Shown: positions 8,000 to 16,451 of the stretch, in pieces
How positions within the stretch are numbered: position 1 is the first letter of the stretch
Layout of the letters: the number at the start of each line of letters is the position of its first letter
Source: [Mycobacterium] vasticus
Lineage (GTDB): Bacteria > Actinomycetota > Actinomycetes > Mycobacteriales > Mycobacteriaceae
Reading direction: 5' to 3'
DNA length: 64,000 nucleotides
Assembly (NCBI RefSeq): GCF_020181595.1
Contig: NZ_CP084028.1
Location: forward strand, 1,253,893-1,317,892
Notes under the pieces: generated by a model
Told to the model about the DNA's origin: nothing
Databases searched by the model: none
Seen by the model: only the letters and a program-made list of their open reading frames with translations
Position numbers and translations under genes: made by a program

Positions 8000-9442
8000 A
8001 TGTCGGCGACACGTCGAATGGTCTCGGCGGCAATGGTGCCGGTCGTCGTCCTGGGGATGGTTGCCGCCGGCGAGTTGGCGCCGGCGAGCGCTGCCACGTG
8101 CAACGCCCCCGAAGCCAACATCGAGCCACCGCCGGGATCACCGACCACCGGAGCCGGTCAGCTGCCCACCGGGCGGCGGCCCCGCGGCACCAATGATCAG
8201 GCGCCGTTGCCCAAACTGGGCCCGCTGATCGCCGCGCTGATCAACCCGAACGGCGCGATTCGGCAGCAGGCCGCGGTGGTGCCGGCGGTGCCCAATCAGG
8301 GTGCCCAGGTCCCGAACGTCGCCCAACCCGTGCAGCCCGTTCAGCCCGCGCCGAACGCCGGCGCGAATCCAGGGCAGTCGACGGGCGACGCCGGCGGTGC
8401 CATCGCCGGTTCGCAAACCTCGCTGGTGGAGTGGGTGACCGGGCCCAACGGCCCCAACCAAACCCTGCAGCGCTTTGGAATCTCCGGCACGGACCTCGGA
8501 ATCCCTTGGGATAACGGCGATCCCGGAAACCGTCAAGTGCTCTACGCATTCGGCGACACCTTCGGCTACTGCCGTATCCAGGGCAAGCAGTGGCGACAGA
8601 ACGTGCTGTTCCGCAGCGCGGACAACAACTTGGCCGACGGCATCACCATCGGTCCTGGGGCAGTGGGCAATAGGTACTCGGGTTCGCCTCTGCGGCAAGC
8701 GAATTTCTCCAAGCAGATCCTGCCCGCGGTGCAGCTGGCTCCGCATCAGGAGGGTATGATCCCCACCGCCGCCATCGGTATCGCCGGCAACCAGTACATG
8801 AACTTCATGTCCATCAAGCAGTGGGGTCGCGACGGCGAGTGGTCCACCAACTACTCGGCGTTGGCGGTGTCCAACGACAACGGCGAGACCTGGGGCGTCT
8901 ATCCCGGCACGGTGCGGTCGTCGTCGCCGGAGAACGTCCCGCGGGCGCGTTTCGTCCCCGGCAACGAGAAGTTTCAGATGGGTGCATTCCTGCGCGGCGG
9001 CGACGGCTACCTCTACTCCTACGGCACGCCCGCGGGCCGGGGCGGATCGGCGTACCTGTCGCGGGTCCCCGAACGCGCCATCCCCGATGTCACCCAGTAC
9101 CAGTACTGGAATGGGGACAGCGGATCGTGGGTGCCGAACAATCCCGCCGCGGCCACCCCGGTGATTCCCGGACCGGTCGGCGAGATGTCGGTGCAGTACA
9201 ACACCTACCTTCGCCAGTACCTGGCGCTGTACGGCAACGGCGGCAACGACGTGGTGGCCCGCACCGCGCCGAGCCCGCAGGGTCCGTGGAGTGCCGAGCA
9301 GACGCTGATTCCCGCCGGCCAGATTCCGGGTGGCATCTACGCGCCGTATCTGCACCCGTGGTCGACGGGCAAAGAGGTGTACTTCACGTTGTCGCTGTGG
9401 AACGCCTACGACGTGATGTTGATGCGCACGGTGCTGGGCTGA
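8000..9442 (+). CDS. Secreted DUF4185-domain protein (possible arabinan-active glycoside hydrolase)
   Basis: 480-residue exported protein. A Sec signal covers about residues 1-32 (MSATRRM, hydrophobic core, cleavage near ASA-AT). A Pro/Gln/Asn-rich linker (about 35-135) leads to a DUF4185 domain with propeller-like motifs: VLYAFGDTFGY, YSALAVSNDNGETW, GAFLRGGDGYLYSYGTP, GGIYAPYLHPWSTGKEVYFTLSLWNAYDVMLMRT. DUF4185 proteins have been described as endo-D-arabinanases (GH183) acting on mycobacterial arabinan; whether this copy keeps activity cannot be read here. ATG 8000 follows AAAGG at a proper distance. Cell-wall remodelling is the likely setting. Its terminator-like hairpin lies just before the insertion sequence. 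Confidence 0.85.
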   Translation: MSATRRMVSAAMVPVVVLGMVAAGELAPASAATCNAPEANIEPPPGSPTTGAGQLPTGRRPRGTNDQAPLPKLGPLIAALINPNGAIRQQAAVVPAVPNQGAQVPNVAQPVQPVQPAPNAGANPGQSTGDAGGAIAGSQTSLVEWVTGPNGPNQTLQRFGISGTDLGIPWDNGDPGNRQVLYAFGDTFGYCRIQGKQWRQNVLFRSADNNLADGITIGPGAVGNRYSGSPLRQANFSKQILPAVQLAPHQEGMIPTAAIGIAGNQYMNFMSIKQWGRDGEWSTNYSALAVSNDNGETWGVYPGTVRSSSPENVPRARFVPGNEKFQMGAFLRGGDGYLYSYGTPAGRGGSAYLSRVPERAIPDVTQYQYWNGDSGSWVPNNPAAATPVIPGPVGEMSVQYNTYLRQYLALYGNGGNDVVARTAPSPQGPWSAEQTLIPAGQIPGGIYAPYLHPWSTGKEVYFTLSLWNAYDVMLMRTVLG

Positions 9443-9457
9443 GCGTCACGGCTCGGC

Positions 9458-9489
9458 TTGACTTCACTTAGCGGCTTGAGTGAAGTCAA
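9458..9489. terminator. Inverted repeat between convergent genes, plus a third copy of the arm
   Basis: TTGACTTCACT (9458-9468) pairs perfectly with AGTGAAGTCAA (9479-9489) to give an 11-bp stem with a 10-base loop, 15 bases after the stop of the DUF4185 gene. The arm occurs a third time in direct orientation at 9499-9509. Before the insertion sequence arrived, this stretch lay between two convergent genes, so a two-way terminator is the simplest reading. There is no U-tract. Confidence 0.5.
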
Positions 9490-9514
9490 CGACGCCGATT
9501 GACTTCACTTAGTG

Positions 9515-9520
9515 CCTAGC
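9515..9520. repeat. Left target-site duplication of the insertion sequence (CCTAGC)
   Basis: CCTAGC directly precedes the left terminal repeat and is repeated at 10615-10620 directly after the right one. It fits the NCTAGN target preference known for IS481-family elements. Confidence 0.9.
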
Positions 9521-9543
9521 TGTCGTGACCTGAGACGTTGTTG
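9521..9543. repeat. Left terminal inverted repeat of the IS481-type element
   Basis: Begins TGTCGTGACC and ends GTTGTTG. It differs from the right repeat (10592-10614) at only three positions (11, 13 and 16 from the tip). It lies just past the transposase stop codon. Confidence 0.88.
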
Positions 9544-10515
9544 TCAGGCGGCGAGCCGGCTGATGGGTGGTTTTCCGCCGAGGGCGGAGTGGCCTCGTTG
9601 AGTGTTGTACCGGTGTAGGAATCGGTCAAGGCCTCGTGTGCGTAGGCCGTTGGAGGTCCAGGCACGTGCGTAGGCCCATTCGGTGAGCAGGGTTCGGTTG
9701 AATCGTTCAGCTTTGCCATTGGTCCAAGGGCAGCCTGGTTTGGTGAACCGGCGTTTGAGGCCCCACGCTGAGCACACCCAGCCCCAGTTCGTGCCGCGCC
9801 GGTAGACCAAGGCGTTGTCGGTGAGCAGACGTCGCACACGTACACCGTGGTCGGCGAACCAGGCCAACGCTCTGTGGAGAAACTCGGCGCAGGTGTGGTC
9901 TTTCTCGTCGGGCAGCACTTCGCTGTAGGCCAACCGGGTGTGATCATCGATGGCGGTGTGGACGTAGTCGTAGCCGATCTTGATCGTCTTGTGCCGGTAG
10001 GCAACTGAGATCGCCGCGTCGCGGCCGTGCAGCCGCCATCCGCCCCCTTTGGGGATGCGGCCAAGCTTTTTGACATCGACGTGGACCAGCGATCCGGGGG
10101 TGCGATGTTCGTAGCGGTTGGCGCTGCGCCGCGATGAACGCACCGGCTCTCCGGTGATGGGGTCGATGGCAGACAGATGCGGCACCTCGTGGCGTGCCAG
10201 GATCCGTCCTACCGTCGAGGGGTTCAAACCGAGTTCGGCGGCGAGCACCACCGCACCCCGCTTGCGGCGCCGCCGAGCAGCCAACACCTTCAGCTCGACT
10301 CGCTTGTGGGTGCGTTGGGGCATCCGGATCGGACGCGACGACCGATCGGACAAGGCCGCATCGCCACCGGCGGCGTATCGACGCAACCACTTATAGACCG
10401 TTGAACGCGAAATACCCAGCTGTTCTGCCACATGCGCGGGCGGCCAACCGCCAGCAACACGCTCGACGATCAGGCGACGAGCGAACAGGTTGGTACGGGC
10501 GTTAGCGTGAGACAC
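9544..10515 (-). CDS. IS481-family transposase (DDE integrase type)
   Basis: 323-residue transposase. An N-terminal helix-turn-helix region (ERVAGGWPPAHVAEQLGISR, about 18-37) is followed by a second HTH (LAAELGLNPSTVGRILARH). The catalytic core has D147 (VHVDVKK), D233 (LLTDNAL) and E270 (NGKAERFNR), matching the DDE triad with the spacing usual for retroviral-integrase-type cores. The start is GTG 10515, preceded by AGGAGG at 5 bases. The frame is intact from start to stop with no programmed frameshift, as expected for IS481 as opposed to IS3 elements. It points the same way as the LLM gene to its right. Confidence 0.95.
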   Translation of the reverse strand: MSHANARTNLFARRLIVERVAGGWPPAHVAEQLGISRSTVYKWLRRYAAGGDAALSDRSSRPIRMPQRTHKRVELKVLAARRRRKRGAVVLAAELGLNPSTVGRILARHEVPHLSAIDPITGEPVRSSRRSANRYEHRTPGSLVHVDVKKLGRIPKGGGWRLHGRDAAISVAYRHKTIKIGYDYVHTAIDDHTRLAYSEVLPDEKDHTCAEFLHRALAWFADHGVRVRRLLTDNALVYRRGTNWGWVCSAWGLKRRFTKPGCPWTNGKAERFNRTLLTEWAYARAWTSNGLRTRGLDRFLHRYNTQRGHSALGGKPPISRLAA

Positions 10516-10591
10516 GAGGACCTCCTACGGGTGAATGCCAGACACATCCACTCCGTCAGGAGGTCCTCCCCATTTCAAGCAGGCACGCCGT

Positions 10592-10614
10592 CAACAACCT
10601 CCCGGGTCACGACA
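10592..10614. repeat. Right terminal inverted repeat of the IS481-type element
   Basis: Reverse complement of the left end except at three positions. It borders the second copy of CCTAGC (10615-10620). Confidence 0.88.
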
Positions 10615-10620
10615 CCTAGC
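10615..10620. repeat. Right target-site duplication (CCTAGC), overlapping a stop codon
   Basis: This copy contains, on the minus strand, the TAG stop codon (10618-10616) of the neighbouring LLM oxidoreductase gene, so target duplication kept the gene's end intact. Confidence 0.9.
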
Positions 10621-11533
10621 CGTTCAGTGCCGCGCGCAGCGCCGCACCGACCTCGGTGATCACCCCGGGCGTGTGGCCGGGGATGTTGATGGTCACCCCG
10701 CCGACGCCGGCGTCGAACACCTTGGCCTTGACCTGCTCGGCGATCGATTCGGGGCTGCCGGCCACCGCCCGCTGAGAGATCTGCTCGGGGACCTGGTCGG
10801 CGGTGAGACCCTGACCCGCGAGCACGGTGAGCAGCATGGTGGTCTCCAGGGTGGCCGGGTCGCGGCCGATCTCCTCGCAGCTGCGCCGTACCGCATCCAT
10901 CTTCGCGGGCAACTGGTCGAAGCCGGCGATGATGTTGAAGTGGTCGAAGTGCCGCGCCGCCAACGGGATGGTCTTCTTCTCCCCGCTGCCACCGATCAGC
11001 AGCGGAATGTGGTCCCGGTAGCGGGGTTCGGCCATCGCTTCTTGGGCGCGATACCACTTGCCCTCGAAGGTCGGCCGCTTGCCTTTGATCATCGGCAGGA
11101 TGATCTCCAACGCCTCATCGAGCCGGTTGAACCGGGTGGTGAAGGTGCCGAACTCAAAGCCCAACTGGTCGTGTTCGAGCTCGAACCACCCGGTGCCGAT
11201 ACCCAGGATGGCGCGACCGCCGCTGACCACGTCCAGCGTGGTGATGATCTTGGCCAGCAGGGCCGGGTTGCGGTAGGTGTTGCCGGTGACCAGGGTGCCC
11301 AGCTGGACCCGTTCGGTGGCGGTCGCCAGCGCACCCAGGGCGGTGTAGGCCTCGAGCATCGGCTGGTCCGGGGAGCCCAGCTGGGGCAGTTGGTAGAAGT
11401 GGTCCATCAGGAAGACCGCGTCGAACCCGGCGGCCTCGGCCTCGCGGGCCTGGGCGATGACGGTGGGGAACAGCTCCGAAACGTCGGTGCCGTAAGAGAA
11501 GTTCGGGATCTGGAAGCCAAGGCGAATCGTCAC
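10616..11533 (-). CDS. LLM-class F420-dependent oxidoreductase
   Basis: 305-residue luciferase-like TIM-barrel enzyme: LGFQIPNFSYGTDVSELFPTV at the N-terminus, FDAVFLMDHFYQLPQLG, then LLAKIITTLDVVSGGRAILGIGTGWFELEHDQLGFEFG, a segment typical of the actinobacterial F420-dependent subgroup. The substrate is unknown. The start is GTG 11533. The TAG stop lies inside the right target duplication of the insertion sequence, so the protein is full length despite the insertion directly behind it. The IS removed whatever terminator lay past its 3' end, so its transcript may now run into the transposase, which has the same orientation. Confidence 0.88.
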   Translation of the reverse strand: MTIRLGFQIPNFSYGTDVSELFPTVIAQAREAEAAGFDAVFLMDHFYQLPQLGSPDQPMLEAYTALGALATATERVQLGTLVTGNTYRNPALLAKIITTLDVVSGGRAILGIGTGWFELEHDQLGFEFGTFTTRFNRLDEALEIILPMIKGKRPTFEGKWYRAQEAMAEPRYRDHIPLLIGGSGEKKTIPLAARHFDHFNIIAGFDQLPAKMDAVRRSCEEIGRDPATLETTMLLTVLAGQGLTADQVPEQISQRAVAGSPESIAEQVKAKVFDAGVGGVTINIPGHTPGVITEVGAALRAALNG

Positions 11534-11643
11534 TTAGTCGACCTTAGTTTCGGGAGACGTTCGGCGGGGTGAATTGCGCTGTGCGCGAATACGCCTTCGC
11601 CGTCGGGTGCTCGTGGGCTGTCGCCGCCGTCGACCGAAAATGC

Positions 11644-11657
11644 AGTAGTCGACTACT
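11644..11657. promoter_or_regulatory. Perfect 14-bp palindrome in the divergent promoter region
   Basis: AGTAGTCGACTACT is its own reverse complement. It lies in the 207-base gap between the LLM gene (start 11533, minus) and the PGRS gene (start 11741, plus). A related GTCGAC core occurs at about 11536, next to the LLM start. Such a dimer-type site in a divergent intergenic region is a plausible operator. The regulator is unknown. Confidence 0.45.
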
Positions 11658-11740
11658 TAAGCCGGTCACTGGCGCCGATGCGAAACTCAGAAAAGTCTGA
11701 TAAACGATCAAGAATTATTGAGCCCGGAGGTGCGGGGACC

Positions 11741-14581
11741 ATGGCGACTCGACGCGGCAACACGACCACGGGCCGGTCACCCGGAACCGCGATGCGCCGG
11801 CGGGTCCTCGGCACGGGCGCGGCCGCCGGCGCGTTTCTGGCGTTCGGGCTCACCCCGCTGGCCGGCGTACCCCGGGCCGGCGCGGACATCGACTGGCTTG
11901 TCGACCTGTTCGATCCGATGGCCGGTTCCGCCACCGCCGTGGACGCCGCCTCCGTCGACAACTACGCATGGATCGACCAGTACATCTACACCCCCGTCCA
12001 CACCGCCATCGAGGACTGGATCAACAGCCCCGAGGGTCTGCAGTTCGCCGACTTCGTCAACACCATCTCCGGGCAGTTCCTCATCGGCGACGGCGCGGAC
12101 GGCACCGCAGCCACCCCGGACGGCGGCGACGGCGGGCTCTGGTTCGGCGACGGCGGCGACGCCTACTACGGCGGTAACGGCGGCGACGCGGGTTGGCTGA
12201 TCGGCAATGGGGGCGACGCCGGCGGGATGGCGCCGAACACCTTCGGTGTCAGCGCGTTCGCCGTGGATGGCCCGATCGACGGCACCCCCGGCCAGGCAGG
12301 CGACGCGGCGACGCTGTTCGGTCACGGCGGCAACGGCACCGACGGCGCCGACGGCATCAACGGCGGCAACGGCGGCGCGGGCGGAGACGGCGGCGCCGGC
12401 GGGCTCTGGTGGGGCAACGGCGGCAACGGCGGGACCGGCGGCAACGGTTCAGTGGGTGACGACTTCGTTGTCGGCAACGGCGGGGCGGGCGGCAACGGCG
12501 GTGCCGGGGGCATGTTCTTCAGCAGCGGCGGGGCCGGCGGGGCTGGTGGTAACGGTGGCAACGGCGGCGTCGGCGAAACCGGGGCCGCAGGCCAGGACGG
12601 TGCGACGGGTGACTTCGGCGGGGACGGCGGCGTCGGCGGCAACGGGGGCGTGGGCGGCTTCTTGGGCCGCGGGGGTGACGGCGGTGCGGGTGGTACCGGC
12701 GGCGCGGGGGGTGCCGGCGGCACCGGCGGCGCCGACTCACTGGAGGCCGGCAACGGCGGATTCGGTGGGTTCGGCGGCAACGGCGGAGCCGGGGGCATGG
12801 CCGGAGCCGGTGGCCTGTTCGGCGGTGCCGGCGTCGACGGCGACGGCGGCGCCGGCGGATCGGCGGGTGACGGCGGCCTTGGTGGCACCGCCGGTGCGGG
12901 CGGTCATGCCGGCACCGGCGGCCTCGGTGGTTCAGGCGGCAGCGGCGGTGACGGGGGTAAGGGCGGCATCGCCGGCTCTGGCGGCAACGGAGGTGAAGGC
13001 GGCGCCGCCGGCGACGGCGGTATTGCCGGTGACGGCGGCCGGGGCGGCGGGGCCGGCGACGGCGGAGCGGGTCGGGGCTCGGCATTCGGAGGAGGCGGCA
13101 ACGGCGGTACGGGAGGTACCGGTGGCGACGGCGGTGGCGCGGGCGCCGGTGGTACCGCCGGCAACGGTGGTGCCGGCGGTCTGGGCGGTGCCGGGGGCTG
13201 GGGCAGCCCCAGCACCGCCAACGCCGTTGGCACCGCCGGTGATGCAGGCAGCGGTGGCCGGGGCGGTGACGGTGGGGTTACCAGCGCCGGCGGCCACTCC
13301 GGAAACGGTGGCGCAGGCGGGTCCGGCTACCGCGGTGGCAACGGCACCTTCAGCGGTGATGGCGGCACCGGTGGCACCGGCGGTCGCGGAGGCGATGCCG
13401 CTGCCGGCGGCGGCAACGCCGGCTGGGGCGGCCCCGGCGGCTGGGGCGGAGCCAGCGGAGCCGGCCTCGGCGGTCTCGCCGGCAAAGGCGCCAGCGGCGG
13501 TGAGGGTGGGGCAGGGGGCGGCTTCGCCGGCGGCAGCGGCGGTCACGGCGGCAACGGTGCTACCGACGGCACCGGCTACAACGGGGGCGGGGGCGGGGGC
13601 GGTGCGGGCGGCCCGGGCAGCTCGGCGGGCGCCGGGGGCAGCGGCGGTGACGGCGGCAACGGTGCCACCGCCAGCGCCAATGCGTTGATTCAGTACTACA
13701 GCGGCGTTGGCGGCTTCGGTGGGACGGGCGGTGCCGGTGGCTACGACGGGGCAGCCGGCGGTCACGGGGGCGACGGAGCCTACGGCGGGAGCGGCGCTGT
13801 GGGCGGCGGCGGTGGCAACGGCGGCAACGGCGGCGCCGGAGGCACCGGGGCCGGGTCCGACGGCGGTGACGGCGGCAACGGAACGGGCGTGGGTACCGGC
13901 GTCTGGGCTGGCAGCGGCGGCAACGGGGGCGCCGGTGGAACAAACGGCGCGGTCGGCGGCAACGGCGGTAGCGGCGGGTTCGGCTACAGCGCGATCGGCG
14001 GCAACGGTGGCAACGGCGGTAGCGGTGACGGCTCCGACGGCGGCAACGGTGGCAACGGCGGGCTCAACAACGGCCTGTCCAGCGGAGGCCCCGGCGGCAA
14101 CGGCGGCAACGGCGGAGCGAACGGCGCCCGCGGCGGCAACGGCGGCGCCGGCGGCAACAACGCCACCGACACCGTGTACGCCGGCGCGGGTGGCAACGGC
14201 GGCAACGGTGGCACCGGCGCCGGCGGAGTCGGCGGCAACGGTGGCAACGGCGGCAACACTATGCCCGGCTGGGGCGGCGACGGTGGCAACGGCGGTAACG
14301 GCGCAGTCGGGGGCACCGGCGGCAACGGTGGCAACGGCTATTACGGCTACGGCGGCGACGAGTATTACCAGGGCTGGAGCTACGGCGACGGCGGCGTCGG
14401 AGGCAAGGGCGGCGACGGCGGTGCCGCCGGCCCGAACGGAAGCGGTGCCGGCGGGGCCGGTGGTAGCGGCGGTGACGCCACCGGCTACCTCAACGTCGCC
14501 GGAAACGGCACGGCGGGCGGTAACGGCGGCGCCGACGGAACACCCGGGACGGCCGGGTCGAGGGGCGCGAACTATCCGTGA
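11741..14581 (+). CDS. PGRS-repeat protein with its own Tat-like signal peptide and no PE domain
   Basis: 946-residue glycine-rich protein. Residues 18-48 look like an export signal with a twin-arginine start (RRRVLGTG, hydrophobic core, end near RAGA-D). A short non-repetitive segment (about 49-125, with [12 protein letters not shown] and [19 protein letters not shown]) is followed by about 820 residues of GGxGG/GNGG repeats ending GSRGANYP. The PE domain that normally begins PE_PGRS proteins is absent. ATG 11741 was chosen over 11678 because GGAGG lies 10 bases upstream. PGRS repeats form surface-exposed glycine-rich helices in related proteins; function here is unknown. Divergent from an LLM gene; followed by antisense tRNA-Arg. 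Confidence 0.85.
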   Translation: MATRRGNTTTGRSPGTAMRRRVLGTGAAAGAFLAFGLTPLAGVPRAGADIDWLVDLFDPMAGSATAVDAASVDNYAWIDQYIYTPVHTAIEDWINSPEGLQFADFVNTISGQFLIGDGADGTAATPDGGDGGLWFGDGGDAYYGGNGGDAGWLIGNGGDAGGMAPNTFGVSAFAVDGPIDGTPGQAGDAATLFGHGGNGTDGADGINGGNGGAGGDGGAGGLWWGNGGNGGTGGNGSVGDDFVVGNGGAGGNGGAGGMFFSSGGAGGAGGNGGNGGVGETGAAGQDGATGDFGGDGGVGGNGGVGGFLGRGGDGGAGGTGGAGGAGGTGGADSLEAGNGGFGGFGGNGGAGGMAGAGGLFGGAGVDGDGGAGGSAGDGGLGGTAGAGGHAGTGGLGGSGGSGGDGGKGGIAGSGGNGGEGGAAGDGGIAGDGGRGGGAGDGGAGRGSAFGGGGNGGTGGTGGDGGGAGAGGTAGNGGAGGLGGAGGWGSPSTANAVGTAGDAGSGGRGGDGGVTSAGGHSGNGGAGGSGYRGGNGTFSGDGGTGGTGGRGGDAAAGGGNAGWGGPGGWGGASGAGLGGLAGKGASGGEGGAGGGFAGGSGGHGGNGATDGTGYNGGGGGGGAGGPGSSAGAGGSGGDGGNGATASANALIQYYSGVGGFGGTGGAGGYDGAAGGHGGDGAYGGSGAVGGGGGNGGNGGAGGTGAGSDGGDGGNGTGVGTGVWAGSGGNGGAGGTNGAVGGNGGSGGFGYSAIGGNGGNGGSGDGSDGGNGGNGGLNNGLSSGGPGGNGGNGGANGARGGNGGAGGNNATDTVYAGAGGNGGNGGTGAGGVGGNGGNGGNTMPGWGGDGGNGGNGAVGGTGGNGGNGYYGYGGDEYYQGWSYGDGGVGGKGGDGGAAGPNGSGAGGAGGSGGDATGYLNVAGNGTAGGNGGADGTPGTAGSRGANYP

Positions 14582-14620
14582 GGCTTGGGTCCGGCCGGTT
14601 CTGACCTGCTGCTTGCGAAG

Positions 14621-14693
14621 TGCCCCCGGCAGGATTCGAACCTGCGGCCTTCTGCTCCGGAGGCAGACGCTCTATCCCCTGAGCTACGGGGGC
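14621..14693 (-). tRNA. tRNA-Arg (anticodon CCG)
   Basis: Read on the minus strand the 73-nt sequence folds as a cloverleaf. The acceptor stem is GCCCCCG pairing with CGGGGGC, the anticodon arm is TCTGC-CTCCGGA-GCAGA with anticodon CCG, the T arm contains GGTTCGAATCC, and A is the discriminator base. CCA is not encoded. It lies immediately upstream of and divergent from argS, the gene for the enzyme that charges it. The same neighbours occur in M. tuberculosis (argV-argS). Confidence 0.95.
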
Positions 14694-14790
14694 GCACGTA
14701 CTACGGGCGCCAGGTGGGCTTTGACAGACTAACGCATGAAAGTCGGGTCCAAAGAACCGGACGGATTCGGGGTCTGACCACGTCAGACTC

Positions 14791-14796
14791 TAGGAT
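14791..14796 (+). promoter_or_regulatory. Candidate -10 box of argS (leaderless type)
   Basis: TAGGAT followed by 8 bases and then GTG 14805. The start of transcription would fall within a base or two of the start codon, and no ribosome site is visible. A clear -35 is not seen. Confidence 0.5.
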
Positions 14797-14804
14797 GGGG
14801 CCTC

Positions 14805-16451
14805 GTGACCCCCGCCGATCTGGCCGAATTGCTCAAGAACACCGCAGCCGCGGTGCTGGCCGCGCACGACCTGGACCCCGCCGCGCTGCCCGCGGTCGTC
14901 ACCGTCGAGCGCCCGCGCAATCCCGAACACGGCGACTACGCCACCAACCTGGCCCTGCAGCTGGGTAAGAAGGTCGGCGTCAACCCCCGCGACCTGGCCG
15001 GCTGGCTGGCCGAGGCGCTGACCAACGCCGACGGCGTCTCCTCGGCCGAAACCGCAGGCCCGGGCTTTGTCAACATCCGCCTGGACGCCTCGGCGCAGGG
15101 CGTGGTGGTCACCAACATCATCGACGCCGGCGCGGGATACGGCCACTCGAGCGAGTTCGACGGCCTCAACGTCAACCTGGAGTTCGTCTCGGCCAACCCC
15201 ACCGGCCCCATCCACATCGGCGGCACCCGCTGGGCCGCGGTCGGCGACGCCCTGGGTCGGCTGCTGAGCACCCAGGGCGCCGATGTCACCCGCGAGTACT
15301 ACTTCAATGACCACGGCGCCCAGATCGACCGGTTCGCCAACTCGCTGATCGCCGCCGCCAAGGGTGAGCCCGCCCCCGAGGACGGCTACGCAGGCGCCTA
15401 CATCACCGATATCGCCGCCCAGATCCAGGCCAAGGCGCCCGACGCCCTGAACAGCCCCGAGGCGCAGGAGACGTTCCGCGAGATCGGCGTCGACCTGATG
15501 TTCACCCACATCAAGGCCTCGCTGCACGAGTTCGGCACCGACTTCGACGTCTTCACCCACGAAGACTCGATGCACACCTCCGGCCGGGTCGAGCAGGCCA
15601 TCGACCGGCTGCGGGCCAACGACAACATCTACGAGAAAGACGGCGCCACCTGGCTGCGCACCAGCGCCTACGGCGACGACAAAGACCGTGTGGTGATCAA
15701 GAGCGACGGCAAACCCGCTTATATCGCAGGCGATCTCGCCTACTACCTCGACAAGCGCGAGCGCGGCTTCAACCTGTGCATCTACATGCTCGGCGCCGAC
15801 CACCACGGCTACATCGCCCGGCTCAAAGCTGCCGCAGCCGCTTTCGGCGACGACCCGGCCACCGTCGAGGTGCTGATCGGCCAGATGGTCAACCTGGTGC
15901 GCGACGGCCAGCCGGTCAAGATGAGCAAGCGTGCCGGCACCGTGATCACCCTGGACGACCTGGTGGAGGCCATCGGCGTCGACGCCGCCCGCTACAGCCT
16001 GACCCGCTCGTCGGTGGACACCCCGATCGACATCGACCTGGCGCTGTGGTCCTCGGCCAGCAACGAAAACCCGGTCTACTACGTGCAATACGCGCACGCC
16101 CGGCTCTGCGCGCTGGCGCGCAACGCCGCCGAGCTCGGCATCACCGCCGACACTGCCAACCTCGGGCTGCTCAGCCACGAGAAGGAAGGCGCGCTGATCC
16201 GCAGCCTGGGTGAGTTCCCGCGGGTGCTCAAAACCGCTGCGGCGCTGCGTGAACCGCACCGGGTCTGCCGCTACCTGGAAGACCTCGCCGGTGACTACCA
16301 CCGGTTCTACGACAGTTGCCGGGTGCTGCCTCAGGGCGACGAGGCCCCGGGTGACCTGCACGCGGCGCGGCTGGCGCTGTGCCAGGCCACCCGCCAGGTG
16401 ATCGCCAACGGGCTGGGCATCCTCGGCGTGAACGCACCGGAGCGAATGTGA
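14805..16451 (+). CDS. argS: Arginyl-tRNA synthetase
   Basis: Class I aminoacyl-tRNA synthetase, 548 residues, normal for the family. It has the ArgRS N-terminal additional domain (about 1-95), then the [11 protein letters not shown] signature (HIGG 137-140 in place of HIGH), the GADHHGY region, KMSKR (372-376) as the KMSKS loop, and the helical DALR anticodon domain at the C-terminus. Start GTG 14805 sits 8 bases past a -10 box, suggesting a leaderless transcript. It overlaps lysA by 4 bases (GTGA) and heads an operon of amino-acid genes of the aspartate family. Confidence 0.97.
   Translation: MTPADLAELLKNTAAAVLAAHDLDPAALPAVVTVERPRNPEHGDYATNLALQLGKKVGVNPRDLAGWLAEALTNADGVSSAETAGPGFVNIRLDASAQGVVVTNIIDAGAGYGHSSEFDGLNVNLEFVSANPTGPIHIGGTRWAAVGDALGRLLSTQGADVTREYYFNDHGAQIDRFANSLIAAAKGEPAPEDGYAGAYITDIAAQIQAKAPDALNSPEAQETFREIGVDLMFTHIKASLHEFGTDFDVFTHEDSMHTSGRVEQAIDRLRANDNIYEKDGATWLRTSAYGDDKDRVVIKSDGKPAYIAGDLAYYLDKRERGFNLCIYMLGADHHGYIARLKAAAAAFGDDPATVEVLIGQMVNLVRDGQPVKMSKRAGTVITLDDLVEAIGVDAARYSLTRSSVDTPIDIDLALWSSASNENPVYYVQYAHARLCALARNAAELGITADTANLGLLSHEKEGALIRSLGEFPRVLKTAAALREPHRVCRYLEDLAGDYHRFYDSCRVLPQGDEAPGDLHAARLALCQATRQVIANGLGILGVNAPERM

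Larger units (their letters stand above)
9521..10614 (-). mobile_element. Complete IS481-family insertion sequence, 1094 bp
   Basis: Bounded by 23-bp imperfect terminal inverted repeats, 9521-9543 and 10592-10614, which agree at 20 of 23 positions and both begin TGTCGTGACC. It is flanked by the perfect 6-bp duplication CCTAGC. One transposase gene fills it on the minus strand. Intact ends, intact duplication and an intact reading frame suggest a recent insertion that may still move. No passenger gene is present. Confidence 0.93.

Noticed and set aside
12322..13943. Long Pro-rich and Ala/Arg-rich open frames opposite and beside the PGRS gene
   Set aside because: They are the other frames of GGC/GGN repeat DNA, which lacks stops; no ribosome sites and no domains.
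11741..14581. Annotation as a PE_PGRS protein
   Set aside because: The N-terminus has no PE domain; it is an RR-type signal followed by an unrelated segment.
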